Shown here piece by piece: positions 1 through 6,574 of a DNA stretch of 7,020 nucleotides (its first letter is position 1; every line of letters begins with the position of its first letter). Under the pieces are notes generated by a model, which worked only from the letters and a program-made list of their open reading frames with translations, was not told where the DNA came from and ran no database searches. A program made the translations under genes and the position numbers. Origin of the DNA: JAJFFW01 sp039187035 (lineage in GTDB: Bacteria > Pseudomonadota > Alphaproteobacteria > Caulobacterales > Parvularculaceae); assembly GCA_039187035.1 (NCBI GenBank), contig JBCCZS010000166.1:1-7020 (forward strand). The letters are read 5' to 3'.

Positions 1-495
1 CGCCGCCGCGTGGAGCGCCTGCATCGAGAGATTAACGCCGGGGGCGATGACGCCGCCCTCAAAGCCGCCGTCGGCGCCGACGACGTCGAGGTTCGTCGCC
101 GTGCCGCTGTCGAGGACGATCAGCGGACCGCCGTGCTTGATGAACGCGCCGACGGTGTTCACAAGCCGGTCGGCGCCGGCTTCGGCGGGTTTGGGGATGC
201 GCACGGCGACGCCCGGAATGGTGTCGGGCCCCACCGTCACCGGTTCCACATTAAAGTAACGGCGGGCGAGCGTGCGCAGATTGAACTGCGATTGCGGCAC
301 GACGTTGGAGATGATGCACCCGGTGATCTCTTCAAGGCGGAAATTCTTCATCGCCATCAATTGCGACAGCCAGACGGCGTACTCGTCGGCCGTGCGCGTC
401 GCCGAGGTCGATGTCCGCCAATTCGCGACGACCTGATCGTCGCGGCACAACGCGATGACGGAGTTGGTGTTGCCGACGTCGATGGCGAGAAGCAT
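1..495 (-). CDS. coaX: Type III pantothenate kinase, N-terminal part (cut by window edge)
   Basis: Phosphorylates pantothenate to 4'-phosphopantothenate, the first step of coenzyme A synthesis, in the cytoplasm. The first 165 codons are present and the frame is open to base 1, so the C-terminal third or so is missing. The protein begins MLLAIDVGNTNS, the first phosphate-binding motif of the acetate kinase/hsp70/actin-fold family, with D6 as a key acid. GADR at 107-110 carries the family's catalytic aspartate, D109. DSGTATNLDVV at 129-139 is the second phosphate motif, and GGFEGGVIAPGVNLSMQAL at 143-161 is strongly conserved in this family. The usual motif is GTATT; here the last position is N135. 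The ATG at 495 puts the first motif at the very N-terminus, as expected. This family differs from CoaA and is typically not inhibited by CoA. Confidence 0.95.
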   Translation of the reverse strand, partial: MLLAIDVGNTNSVIALCRDDQVVANWRTSTSATRTADEYAVWLSQLMAMKNFRLEEITGCIISNVVPQSQFNLRTLARRYFNVEPVTVGPDTIPGVAVRIPKPAEAGADRLVNTVGAFIKHGGPLIVLDSGTATNLDVVGADGGFEGGVIAPGVNLSMQALHAAA

Positions 496-550
496 GGGCG
501 TCGTTCGTCCTTCAGAGCGCAACGCGCGGATTTCGGCGGGCGACGGGCCC
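496..550 (-). promoter_or_regulatory. birA-coaX gap with weak ribosome binding site for coaX
   Basis: A 55-nt gap between the birA TAA and the coaX ATG. On the minus strand it contains GAAGGAC (507-513), the best Shine-Dalgarno match here. The core AGGA ends 12 nt before the ATG, somewhat further than usual. No hairpin followed by a T run is seen, so readthrough from birA into coaX is likely. Confidence 0.5.
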
Positions 551-1327
551 TTAGCCCGGGTTTGGGAGGTCCGCGTCCGGAAAGTACACCGCGCCGGCGG
601 CGACGCGGCGGGGGCGCGCCCCCGCCTGTTGACGCAAAAGGAGCGCGCCGTCCGCGTCAAGCCCGTCAAAGACCCCGTCAAGCGTTTGTGCGGGGGTTTT
701 CACGCGGATGCGCCGGCGCAGCCCCGCAGCGCGGTCGAGCCAGGCCGCTCGCAACGGCCCGAAGCCGCGCGCCGTCAAATCGGCGCGGCGTGCGGTAAGC
801 CGCGCGTCGATGCGTCCCAAAAGGTCCTCCGCCGCGACGCCTTCGGCGGCGTCGGCAAGCCGCGCGGCGGGATAAGCCAGCCCTATCGGGCGGGTAACGA
901 TGTTGACGCCGACCCCGACGACGAGCGCGTCGACGGCCGCCCGCCCGCCGCCCGCGGGGATCCATTCGAGAATAAGCCCTGCGACCTTGCCGCCGTCCAA
1001 GAGAACGTCGTTGGGCCATTTGAGGGCGACGCGTTCTGGCCCGGCGAACGCGTCCAGCGCCTCGGCGACGGCGAGGCCGGCCGCAAAAGAGACGAGCGCG
1101 GGCGGGTGGGCCGTCGGGGCCGGCGCAAAAAGCGTCGCGGCGAGGTCGCCGCGCCCGGCGCGCCAGGCCGCACCGCGCCGTCCGTACCCGGCTGTTTGTT
1201 CGCGCGCGAGCAGCCAGCAAGCCCCGCGCTCGCCCGCGGCGAGTCGGCGATGCGCTTCAAGGTTCGTCGAATCGAGCCGATCGAAGACGATGAGGTCGGC
1301 GCCGGACGCAAGACGCGTCGACGCCAC
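551..1327 (-). CDS. birA: Biotin--[acetyl-CoA-carboxylase] ligase, short form without DNA-binding domain
   Basis: Joins biotin, through biotinyl-5'-AMP, to the target lysine of biotin carboxyl carrier proteins such as that of acetyl-CoA carboxylase. The 258 residues hold a catalytic core followed by a small C-terminal domain (about 204-250). Motifs in order: DSTN at 19-22; the adenylate-binding loop EQTAGYGRRGAAW at 43-55; KWPNDV at 103-108; KVAGLILE at 114-121, whose K114 matches E. coli K183; and VVGVGVNIV at 136-144. The loop reads GYGRRG where E. coli has GRGRRG, so one arginine is replaced by tyrosine. There is no N-terminal helix-turn-helix, so this is a class I enzyme and not expected to repress biotin genes directly. 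The GTG start at 1327 lies 1 nt after nuoN, and no in-frame ATG fits better. The stop is TAA. Confidence 0.94.
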   Translation of the reverse strand: MASTRLASGADLIVFDRLDSTNLEAHRRLAAGERGACWLLAREQTAGYGRRGAAWRAGRGDLAATLFAPAPTAHPPALVSFAAGLAVAEALDAFAGPERVALKWPNDVLLDGGKVAGLILEWIPAGGGRAAVDALVVGVGVNIVTRPIGLAYPAARLADAAEGVAAEDLLGRIDARLTARRADLTARGFGPLRAAWLDRAAGLRRRIRVKTPAQTLDGVFDGLDADGALLLRQQAGARPRRVAAGAVYFPDADLPNPG

Positions 1328-1331
1328 GCTA
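1325..1331 (-). promoter_or_regulatory. nuoN stop / birA start junction (TAG-C-GTG)
   Basis: The nuoN TAG is followed by one C and then a GTG that starts birA. This is the same layout as the nuoM/nuoN junction, but with the weaker GTG start. I see no strong Shine-Dalgarno sequence before it. The likely reading, an inference, is that birA is translated by restart after nuoN and so at a lower level. Confidence 0.55.
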
Positions 1332-2768
1332 AAAGAGCGCCTGCGCGGCGGTCTCGGCCGCGCCGCGCAGCGGGCCGGAGAACACGAACAGCGCCGGGAA
1401 GACCGCCAGCCCGCTCAAGCCCGCGATGAACCCGAGCGCCGGACCGCCGTCGCGCTCAAAGACGGGCGCGGGATCGGTGAACCAGATCAGACGGACGATC
1501 TTCAAATAATAATACGCCGAGACGACGCTGCTCAGGGCCCCGACGACGGCGAGCGTGATCAGCCCCGCGTCGACGGCGGCGAAGAACACAAACCACTTGC
1601 CGATGAAGCCGGCGGTCGGCGGAATGCCGGCGAGCGACAGCATAAAGAGCGTCAACAACAAAGCGAGCGGCATGTTCGTGCGCGACAGGCCGGCGAGATC
1701 GCCGAGCCCTTCGCTCATGCCGCCGCGCCGGCGCATCATCAAGATGCACGCGAAAACGCCGACATTCATGACGACGTAAATCGCCATATAGATAAGAACC
1801 GCGGCGACGCCCTCCCTGTCGCCGGCGGCGAGGCCCATGAGCGCGTAGCCCATATGGCCGATGGACGAATAGGCCATCAGCCGTTTGATGTTGGTCTGCA
1901 CGAGCGCGGAAAACGCGCCGATCAGCATAGAGACGATCGAAATGATGACGATGATCGGCTGCCACTGGTCGAGGACGGCCGGGAACGCGCCGACCATCAC
2001 GCGCGAGAAGAGCGCCATGGCGGCGAGCTTCGGCGCGGCGGCGAAAAAGGCCGTGATCGGCGTCGGCGCGCCTTCGTAAACGTCCGGCGTCCACATGTGG
2101 AACGGCGCGGCAGACACTTTGAAGGCGAGCCCTGATATCAAAAAGACCAGGCCGATGATGAGGCCGATATTCTCGTCGCCCGCGCCCGCGGCCTCGGCGA
2201 TCGCGGAAAATGTCGTCGCGCCGGTAAAGCCGTAGATCAGGGATGCGCCGTACAGAAGCAAACACGACGACAACGCGCCGAGGACGAAGTATTTCAGGCC
2301 CGCTTCAGTCGAACGCCGGCTGTCGCGATTAAAGGTTGCGAGGATATAAAGCGCGAGGCTCTGGGTTTCGACGCCGAGGTAAAGCGCGATTAGATCAGTA
2401 GCCGACACCATGAGCGCCATGCCGAACGCGGACAGGACGACGAGCACGGGAAACTCGAAACGCTTGAGATCGTCCGCCCCCAGAAAACGATCGGCCATCA
2501 GTATGGCGACGCCCGCGGCGACGAAGATGATCACTTTTGCGAAGTGCGCGAACGCGTCGACGCGGTAGGCGCCGTCGAACAAAGACGCAGCGCCCGGTTT
2601 ACCGACGAGCGTCATGAGCGCCGCGGCGATCAACAACGCAACGCAACACAGCGCGATCGCGCGCGCACCGCGTTCGCCGAGATAAACGCCGACGACAAGC
2701 AGCACCATCGCGCCGACGGCGAGGGTCAACTCCGGCAGGGCGAATGACAGCGTTTCAGCCAGTCCCAT
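1329..2768 (-). CDS. nuoN: NADH-quinone oxidoreductase subunit N
   Basis: The antiporter-like subunit of complex I nearest the NuoK/J/A end, 479 residues from the chosen start. Key residues are present: E134 in LGVETQSLALYILA, K217 in AFKVSAAPFHMWTPDVYEGAPTP, K247 in AAAPKLAAM (E. coli K217 and K247) and K391 in GFIGKWFVF (E. coli K395). The loop QTNIKRLMAYSSIGHMGYALMG is at about 291-312. I chose the ATG at 2768, which gives MGLAETLSFALPELTLAVGA, because homologues begin a few residues before the ALPE motif. An in-frame ATG at 2792 would add eight residues (MPRRGRCS) lying inside the end of nuoM and is less likely. The stop is TAG at 1329-1331. No family residue seems missing. Confidence 0.97.
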   Translation of the reverse strand: MGLAETLSFALPELTLAVGAMVLLVVGVYLGERGARAIALCCVALLIAAALMTLVGKPGAASLFDGAYRVDAFAHFAKVIIFVAAGVAILMADRFLGADDLKRFEFPVLVVLSAFGMALMVSATDLIALYLGVETQSLALYILATFNRDSRRSTEAGLKYFVLGALSSCLLLYGASLIYGFTGATTFSAIAEAAGAGDENIGLIIGLVFLISGLAFKVSAAPFHMWTPDVYEGAPTPITAFFAAAPKLAAMALFSRVMVGAFPAVLDQWQPIIVIISIVSMLIGAFSALVQTNIKRLMAYSSIGHMGYALMGLAAGDREGVAAVLIYMAIYVVMNVGVFACILMMRRRGGMSEGLGDLAGLSRTNMPLALLLTLFMLSLAGIPPTAGFIGKWFVFFAAVDAGLITLAVVGALSSVVSAYYYLKIVRLIWFTDPAPVFERDGGPALGFIAGLSGLAVFPALFVFSGPLRGAAETAAQALF

Positions 2769-2772
2769 GCTA
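2766..2772 (-). promoter_or_regulatory. nuoM stop / nuoN start junction (TAG-C-ATG)
   Basis: On the minus strand the nuoM TAG is followed by a single C and then the nuoN ATG. A G run lies at 2778-2782, 9 nt before the ATG. Such spacing favours translational coupling, in which a ribosome ending nuoM restarts on nuoN. That coupling is inferred from layout only. The nuoN/birA junction has the same arrangement. Confidence 0.6.
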
Positions 2773-4341
2773 CAACGCCCCCGCCGCGGCATAGCCGCTC
2801 AAGACGCCCTCGACCGCCGGCCGGAAGACGTCGAGCGCGGCGCTCGGATAAACGCCGAGGTAAAGCGCCATCGCCAACAAAACGACAAGAAGGCTCGCCT
2901 CGCGCGCGTCGACGTCGGAGATCGTCATCAGCGGTTCTTTCTCCAGCTTGCCGTAAACGACCTGCCGGAAAAGCCTTAGTCCGTAAGCGGCCGAAAGAAT
3001 GACGCCGAAGGCGGCGAAAAAGGCGATCCACGAATTCACGCGAAACGCGCCCGCCATGGTGAGGAACTCCCCGACAAAGCCCGAAATGCCCGGAAGGCCG
3101 ACATTGCCCATCGTGAAAAATAAAAAGAGGAACGCGTAGGCCGGCATGCGATGGACGAGCCCGCCATAGGCGGCGATTTCGCGCGTGTGCATTCGGTCGT
3201 AAACGACGCCGACGCACAAGAAGAGCGCGCCGGAAATAAAGCCGTGCGAGAGCATCTGGAAGAGCGCGCCTTCGACCCCCTGCTCGGTGCCGGTGAAAAT
3301 CCCCATGGTCACAAAGCCCATATGGGCGACGGACGAATAGGCGATGAGTTTCTTCATGTCCTCCTGGGCGAGCGCGACGAGGGAGGTGTAGATGATCGCA
3401 ACGATCGAGAGCGCGTAAACGAACGGCGCAAAGTCGGCGCTCGCCTGCGGAAACATCGGGAGGGAGAAGCGGATAAACCCGTACCCGCCCATTTTCAGAA
3501 GGATCGCCGCGAGAACGACCGAGCCCGCCGTCGGCGCCTGGACGTGCGCGTCGGGGAGCCAGGTGTGCACCGGCCACATCGGCATTTTGACCGCGAACGA
3601 GGCGAAAAACGCGATCCACAACCAGGTCTGCGCGCTCGCCGGGAACGGATACTCTTGCAGCGACGGGATGTCCGTCGTGCCGGCGGTCACGTACATCCAC
3701 GCCATGGCGATCAGCATCAAGAGCGATCCGAGGAGCGTGTAGAGGAAGAATTTGATCGCCGCATAGACCCGGCTCGGCATGTCGACGCCGGCGAAGACTC
3801 TGCGCCCTTGCGAGCCCCACACCCCGATGATCAGAAACATCGGGATCAGGCTGCCCTCGAAGAAAATGTAAAAGAGAAACAGATCGAGCGAGCAGAAGAC
3901 GCCGAGGATGAGCGTCTCGAGCGTTAAGAACGCGATCATGTAATCGGAGACGCGCGTCTCGATCGATTTCCACGAGGAGAGCACGCAGATCGGCATGATG
4001 AACGTCGTCAGCAAGACGAAGAGGATCGACACGCCGTCGACGCCCATTTTGTAGTTGATGCCCCCGCCGAGCCACGGAACTTCCTCGACCAATTGGTAGC
4101 CGGCGACGGACGGGTCGTAGAGCCCGTAATAGACGAGCATCGAGACGAGGAACGTCCCGACGGTAAACATCAACGCGACGTTCTTCGAAACGCCGTCGAT
4201 GCGCACGCGTTCTTCCGGATCCAATTCGCCGCTCGGTTCGAGCTTGGCGGTCATGCGCCGCAGCAAGATGCCGGCGACGCCGATCATCGGCAAAAACGTT
4301 AGAAGGCTGAGCCAGGGTTGGGAGGCGAAACTTTCCGTCAC
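2770..4341 (-). CDS. nuoM: NADH-quinone oxidoreductase subunit M
   Basis: The middle antiporter-like subunit of complex I, 523 residues, close to the usual size of about 500. It is hydrophobic throughout, with about 14 membrane helices expected. The proton-path residues are present: E162 in FYIFFEGSLIPMF (E. coli E144), K252 in VKMPMWPVHTWLPDAHVQAPT (K234), K283 in ILLKMGGYG (K265) and E425 in GFVGEFL (E407). The family loop QEDMKKLIAYSSVAHMGF is at about 326-343. A charged stretch between the first two helices (about 31-54) looks somewhat long. The start is a GTG at 4341, 6 nt after the nuoL stop. It gives the expected N-terminus, a short lead followed by WLSLLTFLPMIG. A run of six Gs 10 nt upstream may serve as ribosome binding site. 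It ends in TAG at 2770-2772, 1 nt before nuoN. Confidence 0.98.
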   Translation of the reverse strand: MTESFASQPWLSLLTFLPMIGVAGILLRRMTAKLEPSGELDPEERVRIDGVSKNVALMFTVGTFLVSMLVYYGLYDPSVAGYQLVEEVPWLGGGINYKMGVDGVSILFVLLTTFIMPICVLSSWKSIETRVSDYMIAFLTLETLILGVFCSLDLFLFYIFFEGSLIPMFLIIGVWGSQGRRVFAGVDMPSRVYAAIKFFLYTLLGSLLMLIAMAWMYVTAGTTDIPSLQEYPFPASAQTWLWIAFFASFAVKMPMWPVHTWLPDAHVQAPTAGSVVLAAILLKMGGYGFIRFSLPMFPQASADFAPFVYALSIVAIIYTSLVALAQEDMKKLIAYSSVAHMGFVTMGIFTGTEQGVEGALFQMLSHGFISGALFLCVGVVYDRMHTREIAAYGGLVHRMPAYAFLFLFFTMGNVGLPGISGFVGEFLTMAGAFRVNSWIAFFAAFGVILSAAYGLRLFRQVVYGKLEKEPLMTISDVDAREASLLVVLLAMALYLGVYPSAALDVFRPAVEGVLSGYAAAGAL

Positions 4342-4347
4342 GGCCGA

Positions 4348-6498
4348 TCAGCCCCCCGCCCGCACGAGCATGTACGTGATGAAGAGCGCGATCCCGATCA
4401 GCATCACGAATGCGTAGTGATAGATGAGCCCGGTCTGCATGCGCACGACGCGTTTGGCGCCGGCAGCGACGGCAGAAGCGAGCCCGTCGGGCCCGACGCC
4501 GTCAATCGTCTTCTCGTCGCCGTCCTTCCACAGGAGCCGACCGAAGGCGAAAACGGGTTTGACGAGCAAGAAGTCGTAGATCTCGTCAAAGTACCATTTG
4601 TTCTTCAGGAACCCGTAGAGAAGCCCGCCTTCCGCGAGCGCGCCCTTGCGCAACGGATCGCCGCGCAAATAGTGGTTCGCCGCCGTCATCGCGCCGAGCA
4701 GCATGGCGACAAACGGGGCCCACAAAACCCAGGCCGGGAAATCATGGTGGCCGCCGCCATGATCGCCGGCGTGGTCCTCGCCATGTTCGTCGCCGTGATC
4801 TGCGGCATGGCCGTCGGCGTCCGCCTTGCCGTGGGCTTCATCATCCGCATGCGCCTTGTCGGCCGCGCCGTGGGCTTTCTCGCCGTGCCCGCCGCCATGG
4901 GCCGCTTGCGCCGTATAGAGACTGTCGCCCCAAAACTCGGTCGACTTCTTGCCGACGAAGTCGCCGTAAAAGGCCATCCCCGCGAAGAGCGCGCCGACGG
5001 CGAGCGGGATGAGCGGCAGCATCATTTCGTCGGGCACGGCATGGGGATGCTTGCGCACCTCCTCGGGCGCGCGCGAGCGGCCGTGGAAGGTCAGAAAAAT
5101 GAGGCGCCAGGAATAAAACGCGGTAAAGACCGCCGCGACGAGCCCCATCCAAAAGGCGTAGGTCGCGAACGGCGCGCCGGCCTCCCCCGCCGCATAGGCG
5201 CTCTCAATGACGAGGTCCTTGGAGACAAAGCCCGCAAGGCCGAGCGGCGCGTCGAAGAGCCGGACGCCCGGTATCCCGATGCCGGTGATCGCAAGCGTGC
5301 CGACAATCATAAGAATGTGCGTCAACGGCATCATGTGCCGCACGCCGCCCATTTTCTTCATGTCCTGCTCATGGTGCATGCCGATGATGACGGCGCCCGA
5401 GCCGAGGAACAAAAGCGCTTTAAAGAACGCGTGCGTGAACAGGTGGAACATCGCCGCGCCGTAAGCGCCGACGCCCGCCGCGAAGAACATGTAGCCGAGC
5501 TGCGAGCACGTCGAATAGGCGACGACTTTCTTGATGTCGTCCTGCAGGAGCCCGACGGTCGCGGCGAAAAATGCGGTGGTCGCGCCGACGAGCGTGACGA
5601 GCGCCTTGGCGTCCGGCGCGTACTCAAATATCGGCGAACACCGGCACACTAAAAAGACGCCGGCCGTGACCATCGTCGCGGCGTGGATCAGCGCGGAGAC
5701 CGGCGTCGGCCCCTCCATCGCGTCCGGCAACCAGGTGTGCAGGAGGAACTGCGCCGACTTGCCCATCGCGCCGATGAATAAAAGGACCGCAATGCCGGTA
5801 AGCGCGTGCACGTCCATCCCGAAGAGCGGGATCGTCAGCTCCTGGATCGGCGCGCCGGAAACGAAGCCGTACGGCACGGCCACGGCATTATCTTTGACGA
5901 CCGCAAACACCGTATCGAACTCGACGGACCGGAAGACGTAAAACACGGCGAAAATGCCGAGCGCGAACCCGAAATCCCCCACGCGGTTGACGACGAAGGC
6001 TTTGATCGCCGCATCGTTCGCGGACTTCTTTTTGAACCAGAAGCCGATCAACAAGTACGAGGCGAGCCCGACGCCTTCCCAGCCGAAGAACAGCTGCACG
6101 AAATTGTCGGCCGTAACGAGCGTCAACATCGCGAACGTAAAGAGCGACAGATACGCGAAGAACCGCGGCTGCTCGCCATAGTCCTTCATGTACCCCATCG
6201 AATAAGTGTGCACGAGGAACGACACGCTCGTGATCACGACGAGCATCACCGCCGAGAGCGTGTCGAGGCGCACCGCCCACGCGGCCTGGAAGTCGCCGGA
6301 CGCCATCCAGGTGAACAACTCGATCGTGCGCGGCCCGCCTGCGCCCGTGACGTTGAAAAACAAAAACCACGCATAAAGCATGGTGAGGCCGAGAATGCCG
6401 GTCGTCGTCCATTCGGCGAGCTTGTGCCCGCCGAGCCGGCCCATCGGCATCGACAGCAAAGCCCCGAAGAGCGGGAGAAGGACGACGAAAGGCTCCAT
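4348..6498 (-). CDS. nuoL: NADH-quinone oxidoreductase subunit L, with histidine-rich insertion
   Basis: The distal antiporter-like proton-pumping subunit of complex I, 716 residues against 613 in E. coli. Core motifs are visible. E141 lies in FFGWEGVGLASYLLIGFW (E. coli E144). R172 and D175 lie in NRVGDFGF. K247 and H254 lie in GKSAQFLLHTWLPDAMEGPTP (K247 is E. coli K229). H356 and K360 lie in THAFFKALLFLGSGA, and K427-D428 in FVSKDLVIESA (K399-D400). The C-terminus has the NuoL hallmark: TM15 (about 590-610), the long lateral helix that begins near GFLKNKWYFDEIYD (about 628-690) and the anchoring TM16 (about 691-712). Part of the extra length is a His/Asp/Gly-rich stretch at 534-586. There is also a longer-than-expected loop, IPGVRLFDAPLGLAGF, just before K427. 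The ATG at 6498 is fixed by a stop two codons upstream. The TGA stop (4348-4350) lies 6 nt before nuoM. Confidence 0.98.
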   Translation of the reverse strand: MEPFVVLLPLFGALLSMPMGRLGGHKLAEWTTTGILGLTMLYAWFLFFNVTGAGGPRTIELFTWMASGDFQAAWAVRLDTLSAVMLVVITSVSFLVHTYSMGYMKDYGEQPRFFAYLSLFTFAMLTLVTADNFVQLFFGWEGVGLASYLLIGFWFKKKSANDAAIKAFVVNRVGDFGFALGIFAVFYVFRSVEFDTVFAVVKDNAVAVPYGFVSGAPIQELTIPLFGMDVHALTGIAVLLFIGAMGKSAQFLLHTWLPDAMEGPTPVSALIHAATMVTAGVFLVCRCSPIFEYAPDAKALVTLVGATTAFFAATVGLLQDDIKKVVAYSTCSQLGYMFFAAGVGAYGAAMFHLFTHAFFKALLFLGSGAVIIGMHHEQDMKKMGGVRHMMPLTHILMIVGTLAITGIGIPGVRLFDAPLGLAGFVSKDLVIESAYAAGEAGAPFATYAFWMGLVAAVFTAFYSWRLIFLTFHGRSRAPEEVRKHPHAVPDEMMLPLIPLAVGALFAGMAFYGDFVGKKSTEFWGDSLYTAQAAHGGGHGEKAHGAADKAHADDEAHGKADADGHAADHGDEHGEDHAGDHGGGHHDFPAWVLWAPFVAMLLGAMTAANHYLRGDPLRKGALAEGGLLYGFLKNKWYFDEIYDFLLVKPVFAFGRLLWKDGDEKTIDGVGPDGLASAVAAGAKRVVRMQTGLIYHYAFVMLIGIALFITYMLVRAGG
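4741..4899 (-). other. Histidine-rich loop insertion within NuoL (residues 534-586)
   Basis: A 53-residue low-complexity segment holding 12 histidines and about 14 acidic residues; the rest is mostly Gly, Ala and Lys. It sits between the hydrophobic helix ending near residue 511 (TM14) and the next helix starting near 590 (TM15). The N-terminus and the TM14-15 loop of NuoL are both on the periplasmic side in known structures, so the loop is inferred to be periplasmic. The composition resembles metal-binding His/Asp loops. No metal, partner or function can be read from the sequence. It stays in frame and the essential NuoL motifs on both sides are intact, so it is a tolerated insertion and not a frameshift. 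Confidence 0.85.
4747..4809 (-). repeat. Tetrapeptide (12-nt) tandem repeat, H-[A/G]-x-[D/E/G]
   Basis: Within the NuoL insertion, residues 564-584 hold histidines at 564, 568, 572, 576, 580 and 584, exactly four residues apart. The units are HAAD, HGDE, HGED, HAGD and HGGG, followed by a closing HH at 584-585. At the DNA level the unit is 12 nt, but CAT and CAC codons alternate and the third and fourth positions vary. It is therefore a diverged repeat and not a fresh slippage tract. If helical, spacing of i to i+4 would line the histidines along one face. The glycines argue that it may instead be flexible. Confidence 0.8.
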
Positions 6499-6574
6499 GG
6501 TCGATTAGTCCGTGTTCGGTGCGCAGCGCGCGTCGGGGCGGACGCCGGCCGTTTGTCGGTGCGTCGGCATCGGC
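6499..6574 (-). other. 76-nt spacer between nuoK and nuoL
   Basis: This is the longest non-coding gap in the window; the other nuo junctions are 1 to 13 nt. It lies between the nuoK TAA and the nuoL ATG. A TAA two codons upstream of the ATG, in the nuoL frame, rules out a longer NuoL. I see no good Shine-Dalgarno sequence: the bases before the ATG read ACGGACTAATCGACC. An 8-bp direct repeat lies inside. GC-rich palindromic bits such as GCGCAGCGC are present but too short to call a terminator, and no T run follows. It could hold an internal promoter or simply be a relic; nothing seen decides this. Confidence 0.6.
6516..6563. repeat. 8-bp direct repeat in the nuoK-nuoL spacer
   Basis: TCGGTGCG occurs at 6516-6523 and again at 6556-6563 on the plus strand, with start points 40 bp apart. 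A further GCGTCGG-type match lies near each copy (about 6530 and 6561). It could be the trace of a small duplication or a pair of protein sites. In DNA this rich in GC an 8-bp repeat can also arise by chance, so the functional weight is low. Confidence 0.35.

Noticed and set aside
10..1429. Overlapping plus-strand open frames (10-798 and 455-1429) across coaX and birA
   Set aside because: Both are opposite clear minus-strand genes with conserved motifs, and their translations are Arg/Ala/Gly-rich with no family signature.
900..2135. A 411-codon open frame on the plus strand opposite nuoN and birA
   Set aside because: Antisense shadow of two real genes; the predicted protein is low-complexity and charged, with no known motif.
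2769..2792. Upstream ATG at 2792 as the nuoN start
   Set aside because: It would add MPRRGRCS inside the nuoM end. The ATG at 2768 matches the family N-terminus and sits 1 nt after the nuoM stop.
3151..3927. A 258-codon plus-strand open frame opposite nuoM
   Set aside because: Charged low-complexity translation, fully antisense to nuoM, without a domain.
2726..4075. A 449-codon minus-strand open frame in another frame over nuoM
   Set aside because: Arg/His-rich frame-shifted shadow of nuoM. The nuoM frame itself carries all expected proton-path residues.
4735..4930. A hydrophobic, membrane-like segment encoded on the plus strand inside that frame
   Set aside because: It is the mirror of the NuoL His/Asp-rich repeat: CAT, GAT and GCC codons read on the opposite strand give Met, Ile, Val and Gly. 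No independent gene is supported.
4318..5652. A 444-codon open frame on the plus strand opposite nuoL
   Set aside because: It lies fully antisense to well-supported nuoL. Its product is rich in Arg, Glu, Asp and His with no recognisable domain, as expected from reading membrane-protein codons backwards in GC-rich DNA.
6521..6532. Possible hairpin (GCGCAGCGCGC) between nuoK and nuoL as a terminator
   Set aside because: The stem is only about four base pairs and no T run follows, so it does not support termination, and the operon continues into nuoL.
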